Of a DNA stretch of 44,882 bases, positions 8,655 to 16,109 are shown one piece after another. The notes beneath the pieces were generated by a model. That model made no database searches. It saw only the letters and a program-made list of their open reading frames with translations, and had not been told where the DNA came from. This DNA comes from Selenomonas sp. (GTDB lineage Bacteria; Bacillota; Negativicutes; Selenomonadales; Selenomonadaceae), in assembly GCF_022771645.1 (NCBI RefSeq), contig NZ_JALFCU010000016.1:1-44882 (forward strand), written 5' to 3'. The stretch's first letter is position 1, and every line of letters starts with the position of its first letter. The translations under genes and the position numbers were made by a program.

Positions 8655-8690
8655 CTCCTTTATGCGCCTCGCAGGACACATGTTAAAAGG
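8655..8690 (-). promoter_or_regulatory. PyrR-binding (anti-antiterminator) hairpin
   Basis: The minus strand reads ATGTG-TCCTGCGAGG-CGCAT (8681 to 8662). This is a short stem presenting a loop that fits the PyrR-binding consensus UCCNGNGAGGY exactly. A lower stem pairs CCTTT with AAAGG, with an unpaired bulge on the 5' side as in known PyrR sites. Its 3' arm, GCATAAAGGAG (8665-8655), is complementary in 10 of 11 positions (one G-U) to the 5' arm of the downstream terminator. PyrR bound with UMP would hold this hairpin and so favour termination. The pyrR gene itself is not in this window. Confidence 0.85.
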
Positions 8691-8710
8691 CGGTATGTGC
8701 TTTTTCGGTT

Positions 8711-8739
8711 ATCATACCATAAAGATGCGGGGATTGCAA
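8711..8739 (-). promoter_or_regulatory. pyr operon promoter
   Basis: Minus strand TTGCAA at 8739-8734, a 17-base spacer, then TATGAT at 8716-8711. It lies between the manA stop (8764) and the PyrR hairpin, placing the transcription start about 10-15 bases before the regulatory leader. Confidence 0.75.
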
Positions 8740-8763
8740 GCCATGTAATCGCGTAGCAATCAT

Positions 8764-9732
8764 TCACAGTTTGCTGAGGATCAACTCGCCTTTGCCTTTC
8801 AGCGTGTATTTCCCGAGGCCGGCGGGCAGAAAGGCCGTCTCGCCCTTGTGGAACGTGACCTCGTAATCCCCCGCCTCGGCCTTGACGCTGCCCGCGAGGA
8901 CCGTGAAGCTCTGGAAACTGTCCTCGCCGCAGAAAAGATACGCCTTGCCGTCGACATCGAGATGATACGTCGTGAAGTATTCGCACGACGCGAGCAGGCG
9001 CGCGTCCGCGCCCGCGAAGATATCCATATCCGTCTTCATGGCCGGATGCGCTTTCGCCGGCGCGAGCGTCGTGACGTCGAGCGCCTTCGCGACGTGGAGC
9101 TCGCGCGGCTTGCCGTCCTTGCCGACGCGGCCATAGTCGTAGATGCGGTACGTCGTGTTCGAGTTCTGCTGGATCTCGCAGATCAGGATGCCTTTGCCAA
9201 TGGCGTGCAGCGTGCCGCTGTCGATGAAGAACACATCGCCCTTGTGCACAGGCACACGATTGCAGACGTCGAGCAACGTGTTATCCTGGATGCGGCGCTC
9301 GAATTCTTCTTTCGTGATCTCGCTCTTGAAGCCGTACAGCAAGCTCGCGCCCGGCTCGCAGTCGACGATGTACCACATCTCCGTCTTGCCGTACTCGCCC
9401 TCGACGCGCTGCGCGTACTCGTTGTCCGGATGCACCTGCACGGAGAGGTTGCCGCGCGCGTCGATGAGCTTGATGAGCAGCGGGAAATACGGGAATTTCG
9501 CGACGTGCGCGCCGAGCATGTCGTCTTTCTGCTCCGCAAGCCACGCCTCAAGCGTCATGCCCGAAGCCTCCCCATTCGCGATCACGCTCTTGCCATCCTT
9601 GTGGCAGGCGAGCTCCCAGCTCTCGGCGACGATGTCGAGGTCCGTCTTCTTGCCGTACTCGTCCTTCAGGCGCGTGCCGCCCCAGAGGTAATCTTTCAGC
9701 GGAGCGATGAGTTTCATCGGGTAACGTTTCAT
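8764..9732 (-). CDS. manA: mannose-6-phosphate isomerase, class I
   Basis: The enzyme interconverts mannose-6-phosphate and fructose-6-phosphate using zinc. The 322-residue protein has the cupin-type zinc motif LSVQVHPDNEYA, the following KTEMWYI segment, and the second-half DSGTLHAIGKGILICEIQQ motif. This matches the short Firmicute class I form. An open frame extends upstream, but that part is low-complexity shadow. The ATG at 9732 has AAAGGA 8 bases upstream and begins MKRYPMKLIAPLKDYLWGG, as expected. It follows the truncated ROK kinase gene by 31 bases, probably in one transcript. Confidence 0.94.
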   Translation of the reverse strand: MKRYPMKLIAPLKDYLWGGTRLKDEYGKKTDLDIVAESWELACHKDGKSVIANGEASGMTLEAWLAEQKDDMLGAHVAKFPYFPLLIKLIDARGNLSVQVHPDNEYAQRVEGEYGKTEMWYIVDCEPGASLLYGFKSEITKEEFERRIQDNTLLDVCNRVPVHKGDVFFIDSGTLHAIGKGILICEIQQNSNTTYRIYDYGRVGKDGKPRELHVAKALDVTTLAPAKAHPAMKTDMDIFAGADARLLASCEYFTTYHLDVDGKAYLFCGEDSFQSFTVLAGSVKAEAGDYEVTFHKGETAFLPAGLGKYTLKGKGELILSKL

Positions 9733-9763
9733 AGGGATCGTCCTTTCTGTTGGGGATGAAAAA

Positions 9764-10096
9764 TTATGCGAGGGACAATTTGTCGAGCAGGTTGCGCGCG
9801 GCGCCGAGGAGGTTCGCATCGTTGCCGTGCTGCGCCGGGACGACGACGGGACGGATGCGGGCGATGCCGACATCGGCGAGGATCTTGTCGACATGGCGCA
9901 TGATATCGTCGTCGAAGCCCGCGCCCGTGATGCCGTACTTCGGTACGAACGATTGCTTGATTTCCCCGAGCAACGCAAAGAAGCCGTCCCTCGTCTCCGG
10001 GGTCGGCTTCTTTGATTTTTCGAGGATTGCGCCCGCTTCGTCGACGACGGCGTACTTCACGCTGCTGCCGCCGATGTCACACGCGAGGATTGCCAT
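9764..10096 (-). pseudogene. ROK-family sugar kinase with large in-frame internal deletion
   Basis: The 110-residue frame begins MAILACDIGGSSVKYAVVDE, the phosphate-binding start of ROK kinases. It ends with VPAQHGNDANLLGAARNLL, the characteristic C-terminal helix region of the same family. ROK proteins are normally about 290-320 residues. The centre is missing, including the sugar-binding and catalytic Asp region and the zinc-binding Cys cluster. The join, somewhere around residues 45-60, keeps the frame, so the product is probably a non-catalytic remnant. A good ribosome binding site (AAGGG, 8 bases) and promoter remain, so it may still be transcribed to deliver manA. A functional mini-protein cannot be excluded. 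Confidence 0.8.
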
Positions 10097-10141
10097 GGTA
10101 TCAGCCCTTTTTTAAAAAGAATATATCTTTTGACTGTTACC

Positions 10142-10170
10142 ATTATATACGATTCCCGCGTGTTTCGCAA
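10142..10170 (-). promoter_or_regulatory. promoter of the ROK remnant-manA unit
   Basis: Minus strand TTGCGA at 10170-10165, 17-base spacer, TATAAT at 10147-10142, about 45 bases ahead of the ROK start codon. Confidence 0.75.
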
Positions 10171-10228
10171 GGCGATTCTCCGCATATGGAACAGCGTTCC
10201 ACGCCAGCGTTTGCGAGACGGATGCGGA

Positions 10229-12283
10229 TCAGAGCTTGAACTTCTGCACGTTCGCCTGGAGCTCCGTCGCCATCTTGGCGAGGCTGTGGCTCGCGTTCGC
10301 GATTTCCTGCACGGAGGCCGTCTGCTCTTCCGTGGCCGCCGAGACGGACTCGGCTTCTTCCGCCGCCTTGCTGCTCTCGACGCTGATCGTGTCGACGTGG
10401 TGGACGATGGCTTTCGTGCCGGCGTCCATGCTCGCGATGACTTCGCTGATGTTCTGCACCTGGTTCGAGACTTCTTCGACGATCTCGATGATCTTGCGGA
10501 ACGATTCGTCCATGGCGAGGATCTTCTGCGCGCCGACCTTGACTTCTTCGCTGCCCTGCTGCATGCCGTCGACGGCGTCCTGCGTTTCCTTCGTCGTGAC
10601 CGTGATGAGGTCGGAAATCTCCTGCGCGGCCTGCTGGCTCGACTCCGCGAGCTTGCGGACCTCGTCAGCGACGACAGCGAAGCCGCGGCCGTGCTCGCCG
10701 GCGCGCGCGGCCTCGATGGCAGCGTTGAGCGCTAGTAAATTTGTTTGCTCGGCGATGCCGCTGATCGTGCCGACGATCTCGCCGATCTTCTTCGAGCGCT
10801 CGCCGAGCGACGTGACCGTCTCGGCCGACTGGCTCGTCGTCGTCTCGATGTGGCGGATCTGCTCGAGCGCTTCGTCGAGCGTCTTGCCGCTGCCGCGCGC
10901 GATATCGGCAGCTTCACGGCCATGATTCGCTGCTGCGCTCGCGTCGTTCGACGCCGACTGCACCATCGAGCTGAGCTCGTGCACGGCCTGCTTCGTCGCG
11001 TCGACGGCGCGGAGCTGTTCGTTCGTACCCTCGGCGACACGGACGATGCTGTTCGCGACCTGGTTCGACGCCTGCGCCGACTGGTCCGTCGAGGCGTTGA
11101 GCTCCTCAGACGATGCTGCGAGCGTCTCGCTGCTCTCGCTGACTTTCGTGATCGTCTCCGCCATGCTCTTGCGCATGTCGCGCATCGCTGCAGCGAGCTG
11201 TCCGAGCTCGTTGTCGGACGTGACGCGGTTCGGACGGTTGCGGAAGTCGCCGCCCGCCATGAGGTGCATCTCGTCCATCATGGCTGCGAGCGGACGCATG
11301 ATGCGGTTGACCGTCAGGATGACGCCAACCGTGATGAGGATGAGGATGAGAAGCGAAATGCCGATCATGATCTTCAGCGTGTTGCCGACCGGTGCGAAGA
11401 CTTCGTCCTGATAGTCGACGACGGCGACGCCCCAGCCGGATGCATCGACCGTGCTATAGAAGGCAATCATGTCCTTGCCTTCCTCATTCTGGAATTTGAA
11501 GACGCCCGTCTCGCCCGACGTCATCTTTTCGCCGAGCTCGCGCAGGCCGGCATTCTGCTCGTCCGAAATTTTCGCCTTCATGATCTTCGACTCGTCCGGG
11601 TTCACGATGTACGTGCCGTCTTTTGCCGTCATGAGGCTGTAGCTGTTCTCGCCGATACGGAGCTGCTGGACCTCCTCCTGCAGGGCATCGACGTTGATGG
11701 CCGCGAGGATCATGCCGATGTTCTTGCCTGCATCATCCTTGACGAGCGAGATGCTGTTGAAAATGACTTTGCCCGACGCCTGCGACACGACCGGCGAGCT
11801 CATCCACGTATCGTGCGCGCCCGTCATCGTATCCTTGTACCAGGCCTTGTCCTGGTTGTGCATCTCCTTTGCGCCCGAAGCCGCCCAGCCGTGCAGGTCG
11901 CCCGAGCCGTCGAACGGGCCCCAGCTCACGCTGTCGTAGACGCCCGGATAATCCTGCTTCATTTCCTCGTAGCGGTAGCGCGTCTCGAGGTTCATGGCCT
12001 CGGCCGACATCGAGCGCGCCGTGAGGTTGTTCGCCTCGATGCGCGTCTCGAGCATGCGCGCGTCCAGCCACTCGGAAATGACGTTCGTCGTCTCCTTGAC
12101 CGTCTCCGTCTGACTGCGCGTGATCTCGTCGTCAAAGCTCGTCGCGACGTACTTGAAGATGACGCCCGACATGATGACGAGGCCGACGATGACGATGGGT
12201 AGCACGAACATCAAGATTTCCGTCTTGACGCTGCGCGCCCGCGCCAGCCCCTGCATATTTGGCATATGATTTTCTGTTGCCAC
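10229..12283 (-). CDS. methyl-accepting chemotaxis protein with extracytoplasmic Cache-like domain
   Basis: A transmembrane chemoreceptor that would signal to CheA/CheW. After an N-terminal membrane segment (ILMFVLPIVIVGLVIMSGVIF) comes about 270 residues of extracytoplasmic sensor. Its WYKDTMTGAHDTWMSSPVVS and GENSYSLMTAKDGTYIVNP segments are typical of double Cache domains that bind small ligands. A second membrane segment (TLKIMIGISLLILILITVGV), a HAMP domain and the signalling hairpin follow. The hairpin tip IAEQTNLLALNAAIEAARAG is intact, and no C-terminal NWETF tether is seen. The open frame reaches 12346. GTG at 12283 has a GGGGG ribosome binding site 7 bases away and gives 684 residues, so it is preferred. 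The ligand is unknown, and it is unlinked to the che operon at 15.7-24.1 kb. Confidence 0.9.
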   Translation of the reverse strand: MATENHMPNMQGLARARSVKTEILMFVLPIVIVGLVIMSGVIFKYVATSFDDEITRSQTETVKETTNVISEWLDARMLETRIEANNLTARSMSAEAMNLETRYRYEEMKQDYPGVYDSVSWGPFDGSGDLHGWAASGAKEMHNQDKAWYKDTMTGAHDTWMSSPVVSQASGKVIFNSISLVKDDAGKNIGMILAAINVDALQEEVQQLRIGENSYSLMTAKDGTYIVNPDESKIMKAKISDEQNAGLRELGEKMTSGETGVFKFQNEEGKDMIAFYSTVDASGWGVAVVDYQDEVFAPVGNTLKIMIGISLLILILITVGVILTVNRIMRPLAAMMDEMHLMAGGDFRNRPNRVTSDNELGQLAAAMRDMRKSMAETITKVSESSETLAASSEELNASTDQSAQASNQVANSIVRVAEGTNEQLRAVDATKQAVHELSSMVQSASNDASAAANHGREAADIARGSGKTLDEALEQIRHIETTTSQSAETVTSLGERSKKIGEIVGTISGIAEQTNLLALNAAIEAARAGEHGRGFAVVADEVRKLAESSQQAAQEISDLITVTTKETQDAVDGMQQGSEEVKVGAQKILAMDESFRKIIEIVEEVSNQVQNISEVIASMDAGTKAIVHHVDTISVESSKAAEEAESVSAATEEQTASVQEIANASHSLAKMATELQANVQKFKL

Positions 12284-12428
12284 GAAAATGCCCCCTTGCA
12301 TCCCGCCGCCTTCCCATAGCACGCGGGTGTGAAACATGTTTTCCAAACTGGTTTTGTCTTTTTATTCTCCATTTCCCGCGCGTTTTCCTCTAAAAATTCC
12401 GTGGGAAACGGATTTTTTTGCGTGAACT

Positions 12429-12466
12429 AAAAAAGCTGCCCGCCCTGCGACAGGAACGGACAGCTT
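12429..12466 (-). terminator. terminator after the amino-acid permease
   Basis: Minus strand AAGCTGTCCG...CGGGCAGCTT hairpin followed by TTTTTT, just beyond the permease stop. A second, weaker hairpin (TCCGT...ACGGA with T-runs on both strands) lies at 12397-12417. Confidence 0.85.
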
Positions 12467-12483
12467 GATTGGCAAAACAGAGC

Positions 12484-13866
12484 TCAATGCACGACAGCCT
12501 TCGTCGCGATGGCCTTGCGGCGCCAAGCGCGGAGCTTGTACCAGCACATCGGCAGCAGCAGCATCGGCACGCCGGCGTAGAGTGCCTCCTGCAGGTCGGG
12601 CGTGAACGCCATGACGACGAGGCAGAACACCTGCGCCCAGATGCCGAAGAGCGTCACGTACGGAAAGAGCGGCGTACGGAATTTCAACCGCCGGTCGGCG
12701 CCTGTCGCCATCATCATCTTGCGGCGGCGGTACTGGCTCCAGCAAATGGAGATCCAGGCGATCGCGCCCGTGAATCCCGAGACGGCCAAGAGATACGTGT
12801 AGACGGCGGAATCCGGGTCGATGCTGTAGAGCAGGATGACGGCCCAGCATGCGCAGATGGAAAGCATGATGGCCTTCGACGGCATGCCGTTCTTGTTGAT
12901 CTCGCCGAGGAAGCGCGGCGCCATGTCGAGGCGTGCGAGCGAGTGCATCGCGCGCGCCGCGCCGTAAAGGCCGGAATTCGAGCACGAGATGGCCGCCGTC
13001 AGGATGACGAACGCGAAGAACGATGCGACGCCCGTCATGCCGTAGTTCGCAAGCGCCATGGCAAAGACGCTCTCGTCGAGGCCGGCCTGATTCCACGGCA
13101 GGATGGAAATCAAGAGAGAAATCGGGATGATGTAGAGCGCGATGATGCGCCACGTCACGTTGCGCACGGCGATGGGAATGCTCTTCTCCGGCTCTTTGCA
13201 TTCACCGGCCGCGAGACCGATGATCTCCGTGCCCTGGAAGTTGACAAGGATGATGACCATCGTGAGGATGATCGACCAGTAGCCGTTCGGCGCGAAGCCG
13301 CCGCTGCCGAGGAGCACCGTCGTGCCGAGGTAGCCCTGGTCACCGATGAGGCCGAGGCAGATGAGCCCGGCCACGATGGAGAACGCCACGAGCGCAACAA
13401 TCTTGAACAGGGCGAGCCAGAACTCGCTTTCGCCGAACTTGTCGACGTGGAAGAGGTTGATGGCCGTCACAAGCAGGCCGAACAGCACGGCCCACCAGAG
13501 CTGGCTGATGGCCGGGACGAAGTTCGACATGATGATGCCGGCGGCGATCATTTCCGACGGCACGTAGGCGACCCACGTGATCCAATACGCCCAGCCGACG
13601 CCGCACGCCCATGTCGAGGAAATGTTTTCCTTTGCATACGTGACGAACGAGCCGGAAATCGGCTTTTCGACGGCGAGCTCCGCGAGGCAGAGCATGACGC
13701 ACAGCACGATGACGCCGCCGAGGAGATACGCGAGAATGGCGGCCGGGCCCGCTTTTTCGAGCACATAGCCCGTGCCGAGGAAGTAACCGCTGCCGATGAC
13801 GCCCCCGAGGGAGATCAGCTGCAGGTGTCGATTCTTCAGTCCCCTGTTCATCTTGTTTTCGCTCAT
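12484..13866 (-). CDS. amino-acid permease, APC superfamily (AAT type)
   Basis: An inner-membrane amino acid:proton symporter, about 460 residues with roughly 12 hydrophobic segments. The N-terminal LKNRHLQLISLGGVIGSGYFLGTG is the substrate-binding first helix of the AAT family. NFQGTEIIGLAAGECKEPEKSIP marks the conserved loop after helix 6, and CSNSGLYGAARAMHSLA helix 8. Substrate cannot be fixed from sequence; a cationic or neutral amino acid is likely. The start is uncertain. ATG 13866 gives MSENKMNRGL with a poor ribosome binding site. In-frame ATGs at 13893 and 13851 are alternatives, and the frame is open to 13950. It is divergent from yigZ, with a 158-base spacer. Confidence 0.85.
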   Translation of the reverse strand: MSENKMNRGLKNRHLQLISLGGVIGSGYFLGTGYVLEKAGPAAILAYLLGGVIVLCVMLCLAELAVEKPISGSFVTYAKENISSTWACGVGWAYWITWVAYVPSEMIAAGIIMSNFVPAISQLWWAVLFGLLVTAINLFHVDKFGESEFWLALFKIVALVAFSIVAGLICLGLIGDQGYLGTTVLLGSGGFAPNGYWSIILTMVIILVNFQGTEIIGLAAGECKEPEKSIPIAVRNVTWRIIALYIIPISLLISILPWNQAGLDESVFAMALANYGMTGVASFFAFVILTAAISCSNSGLYGAARAMHSLARLDMAPRFLGEINKNGMPSKAIMLSICACWAVILLYSIDPDSAVYTYLLAVSGFTGAIAWISICWSQYRRRKMMMATGADRRLKFRTPLFPYVTLFGIWAQVFCLVVMAFTPDLQEALYAGVPMLLLPMCWYKLRAWRRKAIATKAVVH

Positions 13867-13960
13867 AGCTCTCGTAACACAACCTTCCCGCATGATGCAT
13901 GTAATTCCCCTAAAGGATACTACAAACGGCGAGAAAATACTAGATAGCAAGAGAAAAAAT

Positions 13961-13989
13961 TTGCGCCATCGCCCGCGATTCCCTATAAT
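13961..13989 (+). promoter_or_regulatory. yigZ promoter
   Basis: Plus strand TTGCGC at 13961-13966, 17-base spacer, TATAAT at 13984-13989, ending 35 bases before the yigZ start. Confidence 0.75.
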
Positions 13990-14024
13990 GAAGGAAATCA
14001 GCGAAAGGACGGGGAAATTTCCTC

Positions 14025-14687
14025 ATGAAACCATACAAGACCACGACCGGCGAAAGCACGGCATCTTACGAAATCCAGCGGTCACGATTCATCACGCACA
14101 CGCAGCACGTCGAAAGCGAGGACGAGGCGCGCGCGTACATCCTCGCGCAGAAAAAAGCGTACTTCGACGCGCGGCACAACTGCTCAGCCTACGTGCTCGG
14201 CCCGGACGGCGCGAAGCAGAAATCGAACGACGACGGTGAGCCGGGCGGCACGGCCGGCAATCCCATTCTCGAAGCCATCAAGAAAAAAGAGCTCACGAAC
14301 GTCGTCGTCGTCGTCACGCGCTATTTCGGCGGCATCAAGCTCGGCGCGGGCGGCCTCATCCGCGCGTACAGCCACAGCGCGGTGCTCGGCCTCGATGCCG
14401 CGGACGTCGTCACGATGACGCCGCTCGCCGTCGTGCACGTGCAAATCGGCTACGACCTGCTCGCGAACGTCGAGAATTTTTTGCGGCAAAAAAATATCCG
14501 CACAGGCGAGAAAGCCTATGCGGAAGATGTGTCGATTGAAATTTTATTGCAGGAAACGGAAAAGGAAACGCTCCTCGCCGCGCTGACCGACCTCACGAGC
14601 GGTCGCGCGCGGTTCGCCGACGGCGGCATGCAGGTGATCGCCGTCCCCGTTACGCCCGCACCTTCTGCCCGCGGCAATCAATCGTGA
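14025..14687 (+). CDS. yigZ: YigZ/IMPACT family protein
   Basis: A 220-residue cytoplasmic protein of the YigZ (UPF0029/IMPACT) family, widely conserved but without an established bacterial activity. The N-terminal core shows SRFITHTQHVESEDEA, the DARHNCSAYVLG stretch and SNDDGEPGGTAGNPIL. VVVVVTRYFGGIKLGAGGLIRAYS follows, the family's most conserved block. A ferredoxin-like C-terminal domain (DUF1949 type) makes up the rest. It has its own promoter and stands divergent from the permease. A weak GCGCAC/GTGCGT hairpin after the stop is the only termination signal seen. Confidence 0.93.
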   Translation: MKPYKTTTGESTASYEIQRSRFITHTQHVESEDEARAYILAQKKAYFDARHNCSAYVLGPDGAKQKSNDDGEPGGTAGNPILEAIKKKELTNVVVVVTRYFGGIKLGAGGLIRAYSHSAVLGLDAADVVTMTPLAVVHVQIGYDLLANVENFLRQKNIRTGEKAYAEDVSIEILLQETEKETLLAALTDLTSGRARFADGGMQVIAVPVTPAPSARGNQS

Positions 14688-14780
14688 CGCGGCGGCTGCC
14701 CATGCGCACGGCTGTGCGTGCCATTTATCATAAGTGGTCACAACGATAAATATCAACGGTTGTCCGAAGAAAATTTTTGC

Positions 14781-14809
14781 TTTTCATTTTTCCCGCACGA
14801 GCGTAAAAT
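14781..14809 (+). promoter_or_regulatory. proC promoter
   Basis: Plus strand TTTTCA at 14781-14786, 17-base spacer, TAAAAT at 14804-14809, followed by a GGAGG ribosome binding site and the proC ATG at 14854. An imperfect inverted repeat at 14736-14765 lies just upstream and could be an operator. Confidence 0.6.
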
Positions 14810-14853
14810 AGTAAGGAATTGTGTAATCTTGTAACCGCATCGGAGGCATCAGC

Positions 14854-15636
14854 ATGAAACAACTCGGATTCATCGGCATGGGAAATATGGCGCAGGCGCT
14901 CGCACACGGCTTCATCGAGTCGGGGAGCATCACAAAGGACTGCGTCTTCGCCTACGCGCCGCATCAGGACAAGCTGCGGAAAAATGCCAAGGCCATCGGC
15001 TTCACGCCGTGCGCGAGCCTGAAAGAGCTCGCGAAAAACTGCGACACGCTCGTCATGGCCTGCAAGCCGTACCAGATCGAGGACGTTATCGCCGAGCTCA
15101 AGGCTGAGCTGCCCGGCAAGGCGCTCGTTTCCATCGCGGCCGGCTGGGATTTTGCGCGATACGCGAAAGCGCTGCCCGAGGGCGTGCGTGTGCAGTTCGT
15201 CATGCCGAACACGCCGGCGATGGTCGGCGAAGGCGTGCTGCTGTTCGAGGAGACGAACTCTCTCCTCGCGGACGAGCGCAAAGCAATCTGGGCGCTCTTC
15301 TCCGCCGTCGGCCTCACGGTCGAGCTGCCGTCGTCCCTCATGGGCATCGGCGGCACGGTCACGGGCTGCGGGCCGGCGTTCGTCGATCTCTTCATCGAGG
15401 CGTATGGCGACGCGGCCGTGAAATACGGCATGAAGCGCGCCGACGCCTATCGCCTCATCAGCCAGATGGTTCTCGGCAGCGCGAAGCTCCAGCTCGCGAC
15501 CGGTCAGCACCCCGGCGTGCTGAAAGACAACGTCTGCTCGCCGGCCGGCACGACGATTCGCGGCGTAGCGGCACTTGAGGAGCACGGCCTCCGCAACGCC
15601 TGCATCCAATCCATCGACGCCATCATGCATCCGTGA
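14854..15636 (+). CDS. proC: pyrroline-5-carboxylate reductase
   Basis: ProC reduces pyrroline-5-carboxylate to proline with NAD(P)H, the last step of proline synthesis. The 260-residue protein opens with the Rossmann motif KQLGFIGMGNMAQALAHGF. It contains VQFVMPNTPAMVGEGV and the dimerisation/substrate-binding C-terminal block with VTGCGPAFVDLFIEA and DNVCSPAGTTIRGVAALE. GGAGG lies 7 bases before the ATG. proA and proB are not nearby. A bidirectional terminator separates it from the convergent response regulator gene. Confidence 0.96.
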   Translation: MKQLGFIGMGNMAQALAHGFIESGSITKDCVFAYAPHQDKLRKNAKAIGFTPCASLKELAKNCDTLVMACKPYQIEDVIAELKAELPGKALVSIAAGWDFARYAKALPEGVRVQFVMPNTPAMVGEGVLLFEETNSLLADERKAIWALFSAVGLTVELPSSLMGIGGTVTGCGPAFVDLFIEAYGDAAVKYGMKRADAYRLISQMVLGSAKLQLATGQHPGVLKDNVCSPAGTTIRGVAALEEHGLRNACIQSIDAIMHP

Positions 15637-15669
15637 CCGCAAAGCCATCCGCATAACATCCTCCCATAG

Positions 15670-15709
15670 AAAAACGCTGCTGCAACGACGACTGCAACAG
15701 CGTTTTTTC
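15670..15709. terminator. bidirectional terminator between proC and the response regulator gene
   Basis: AAAAACGCTG...TGCA and TGCA...CAGCGTTTTTT form a near-perfect stem with A- and T-runs on either side, serving both convergent transcripts. Confidence 0.88.
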
Positions 15710-15719
15710 TTTGTGCTTA

Positions 15720-16109
15720 TCACGTTGTGACGAGCCCGAGATTTTTCAGAACCTCTTCGACTTTCGCCGTGTCGATGGGCTTCGATGCGTACGCATCGCA
15801 GCCGAGGTCGAACGCCTGGTCGACGTATTCGACATCGGCGAGCGCTGTCATCATGATGATCTTTGCGCGCGGAAGGTCGTGCTGACTTTCCATGGCGCGC
15901 ACGACCTTCAGCACCTTCAGCCCGTCGACGCGCGGCATCATGATGTCAAGGCACAGAAGGTCGTACGGCGCGTTCGCCTTGACGGCGTCCATGTAGAGGT
16001 CGAGCGCCTCCATGCCGTCGACGGCGATGTCGCACGATCCGTACGACGACATGAATTTCTGGAAGAACGAGCGGCTGATGCGGTCGTCTTCGGCAATCAA
16101 AATCTTCAT
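15720..16109 (-). CDS. single-domain response regulator (CheY-like)
   Basis: A 129-residue receiver domain with no output domain. It has the acidic pair in LIAEDDR, the phospho-acceptor Asp at about residue 55 in LLCLDIMMPR, the switch Thr in IIMMTALAD and the Lys in YASKPID. Its ATG overlaps the stop of the PAS histidine kinase (ATGA), so the pair is almost certainly cognate. It could be the CheY of this operon, or an intermediate specific to that kinase. The operon has no other CheY candidate. It is the last gene of the chemotaxis transcript. Confidence 0.9.
   Translation of the reverse strand: MKILIAEDDRISRSFFQKFMSSYGSCDIAVDGMEALDLYMDAVKANAPYDLLCLDIMMPRVDGLKVLKVVRAMESQHDLPRAKIIMMTALADVEYVDQAFDLGCDAYASKPIDTAKVEEVLKNLGLVTT

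Noticed and set aside
9733..9978. N-terminal extension of manA by 82 residues
   Set aside because: Ser/Arg-rich shadow of the ROK remnant in another frame; the manA ATG at 9732 has a good ribosome binding site and the expected N-terminus.
10171..10228. TGGAAC/GTTCCA hairpin as terminator of the stand-alone chemoreceptor gene
   Set aside because: A 6-bp stem without a following T-run; not strong enough to call.
12397..12417. TCCGT/ACGGA hairpin with T-runs as a second independent terminator
   Set aside because: Only a 5-bp stem and already downstream of a strong terminator; mentioned with that terminator rather than listed alone.
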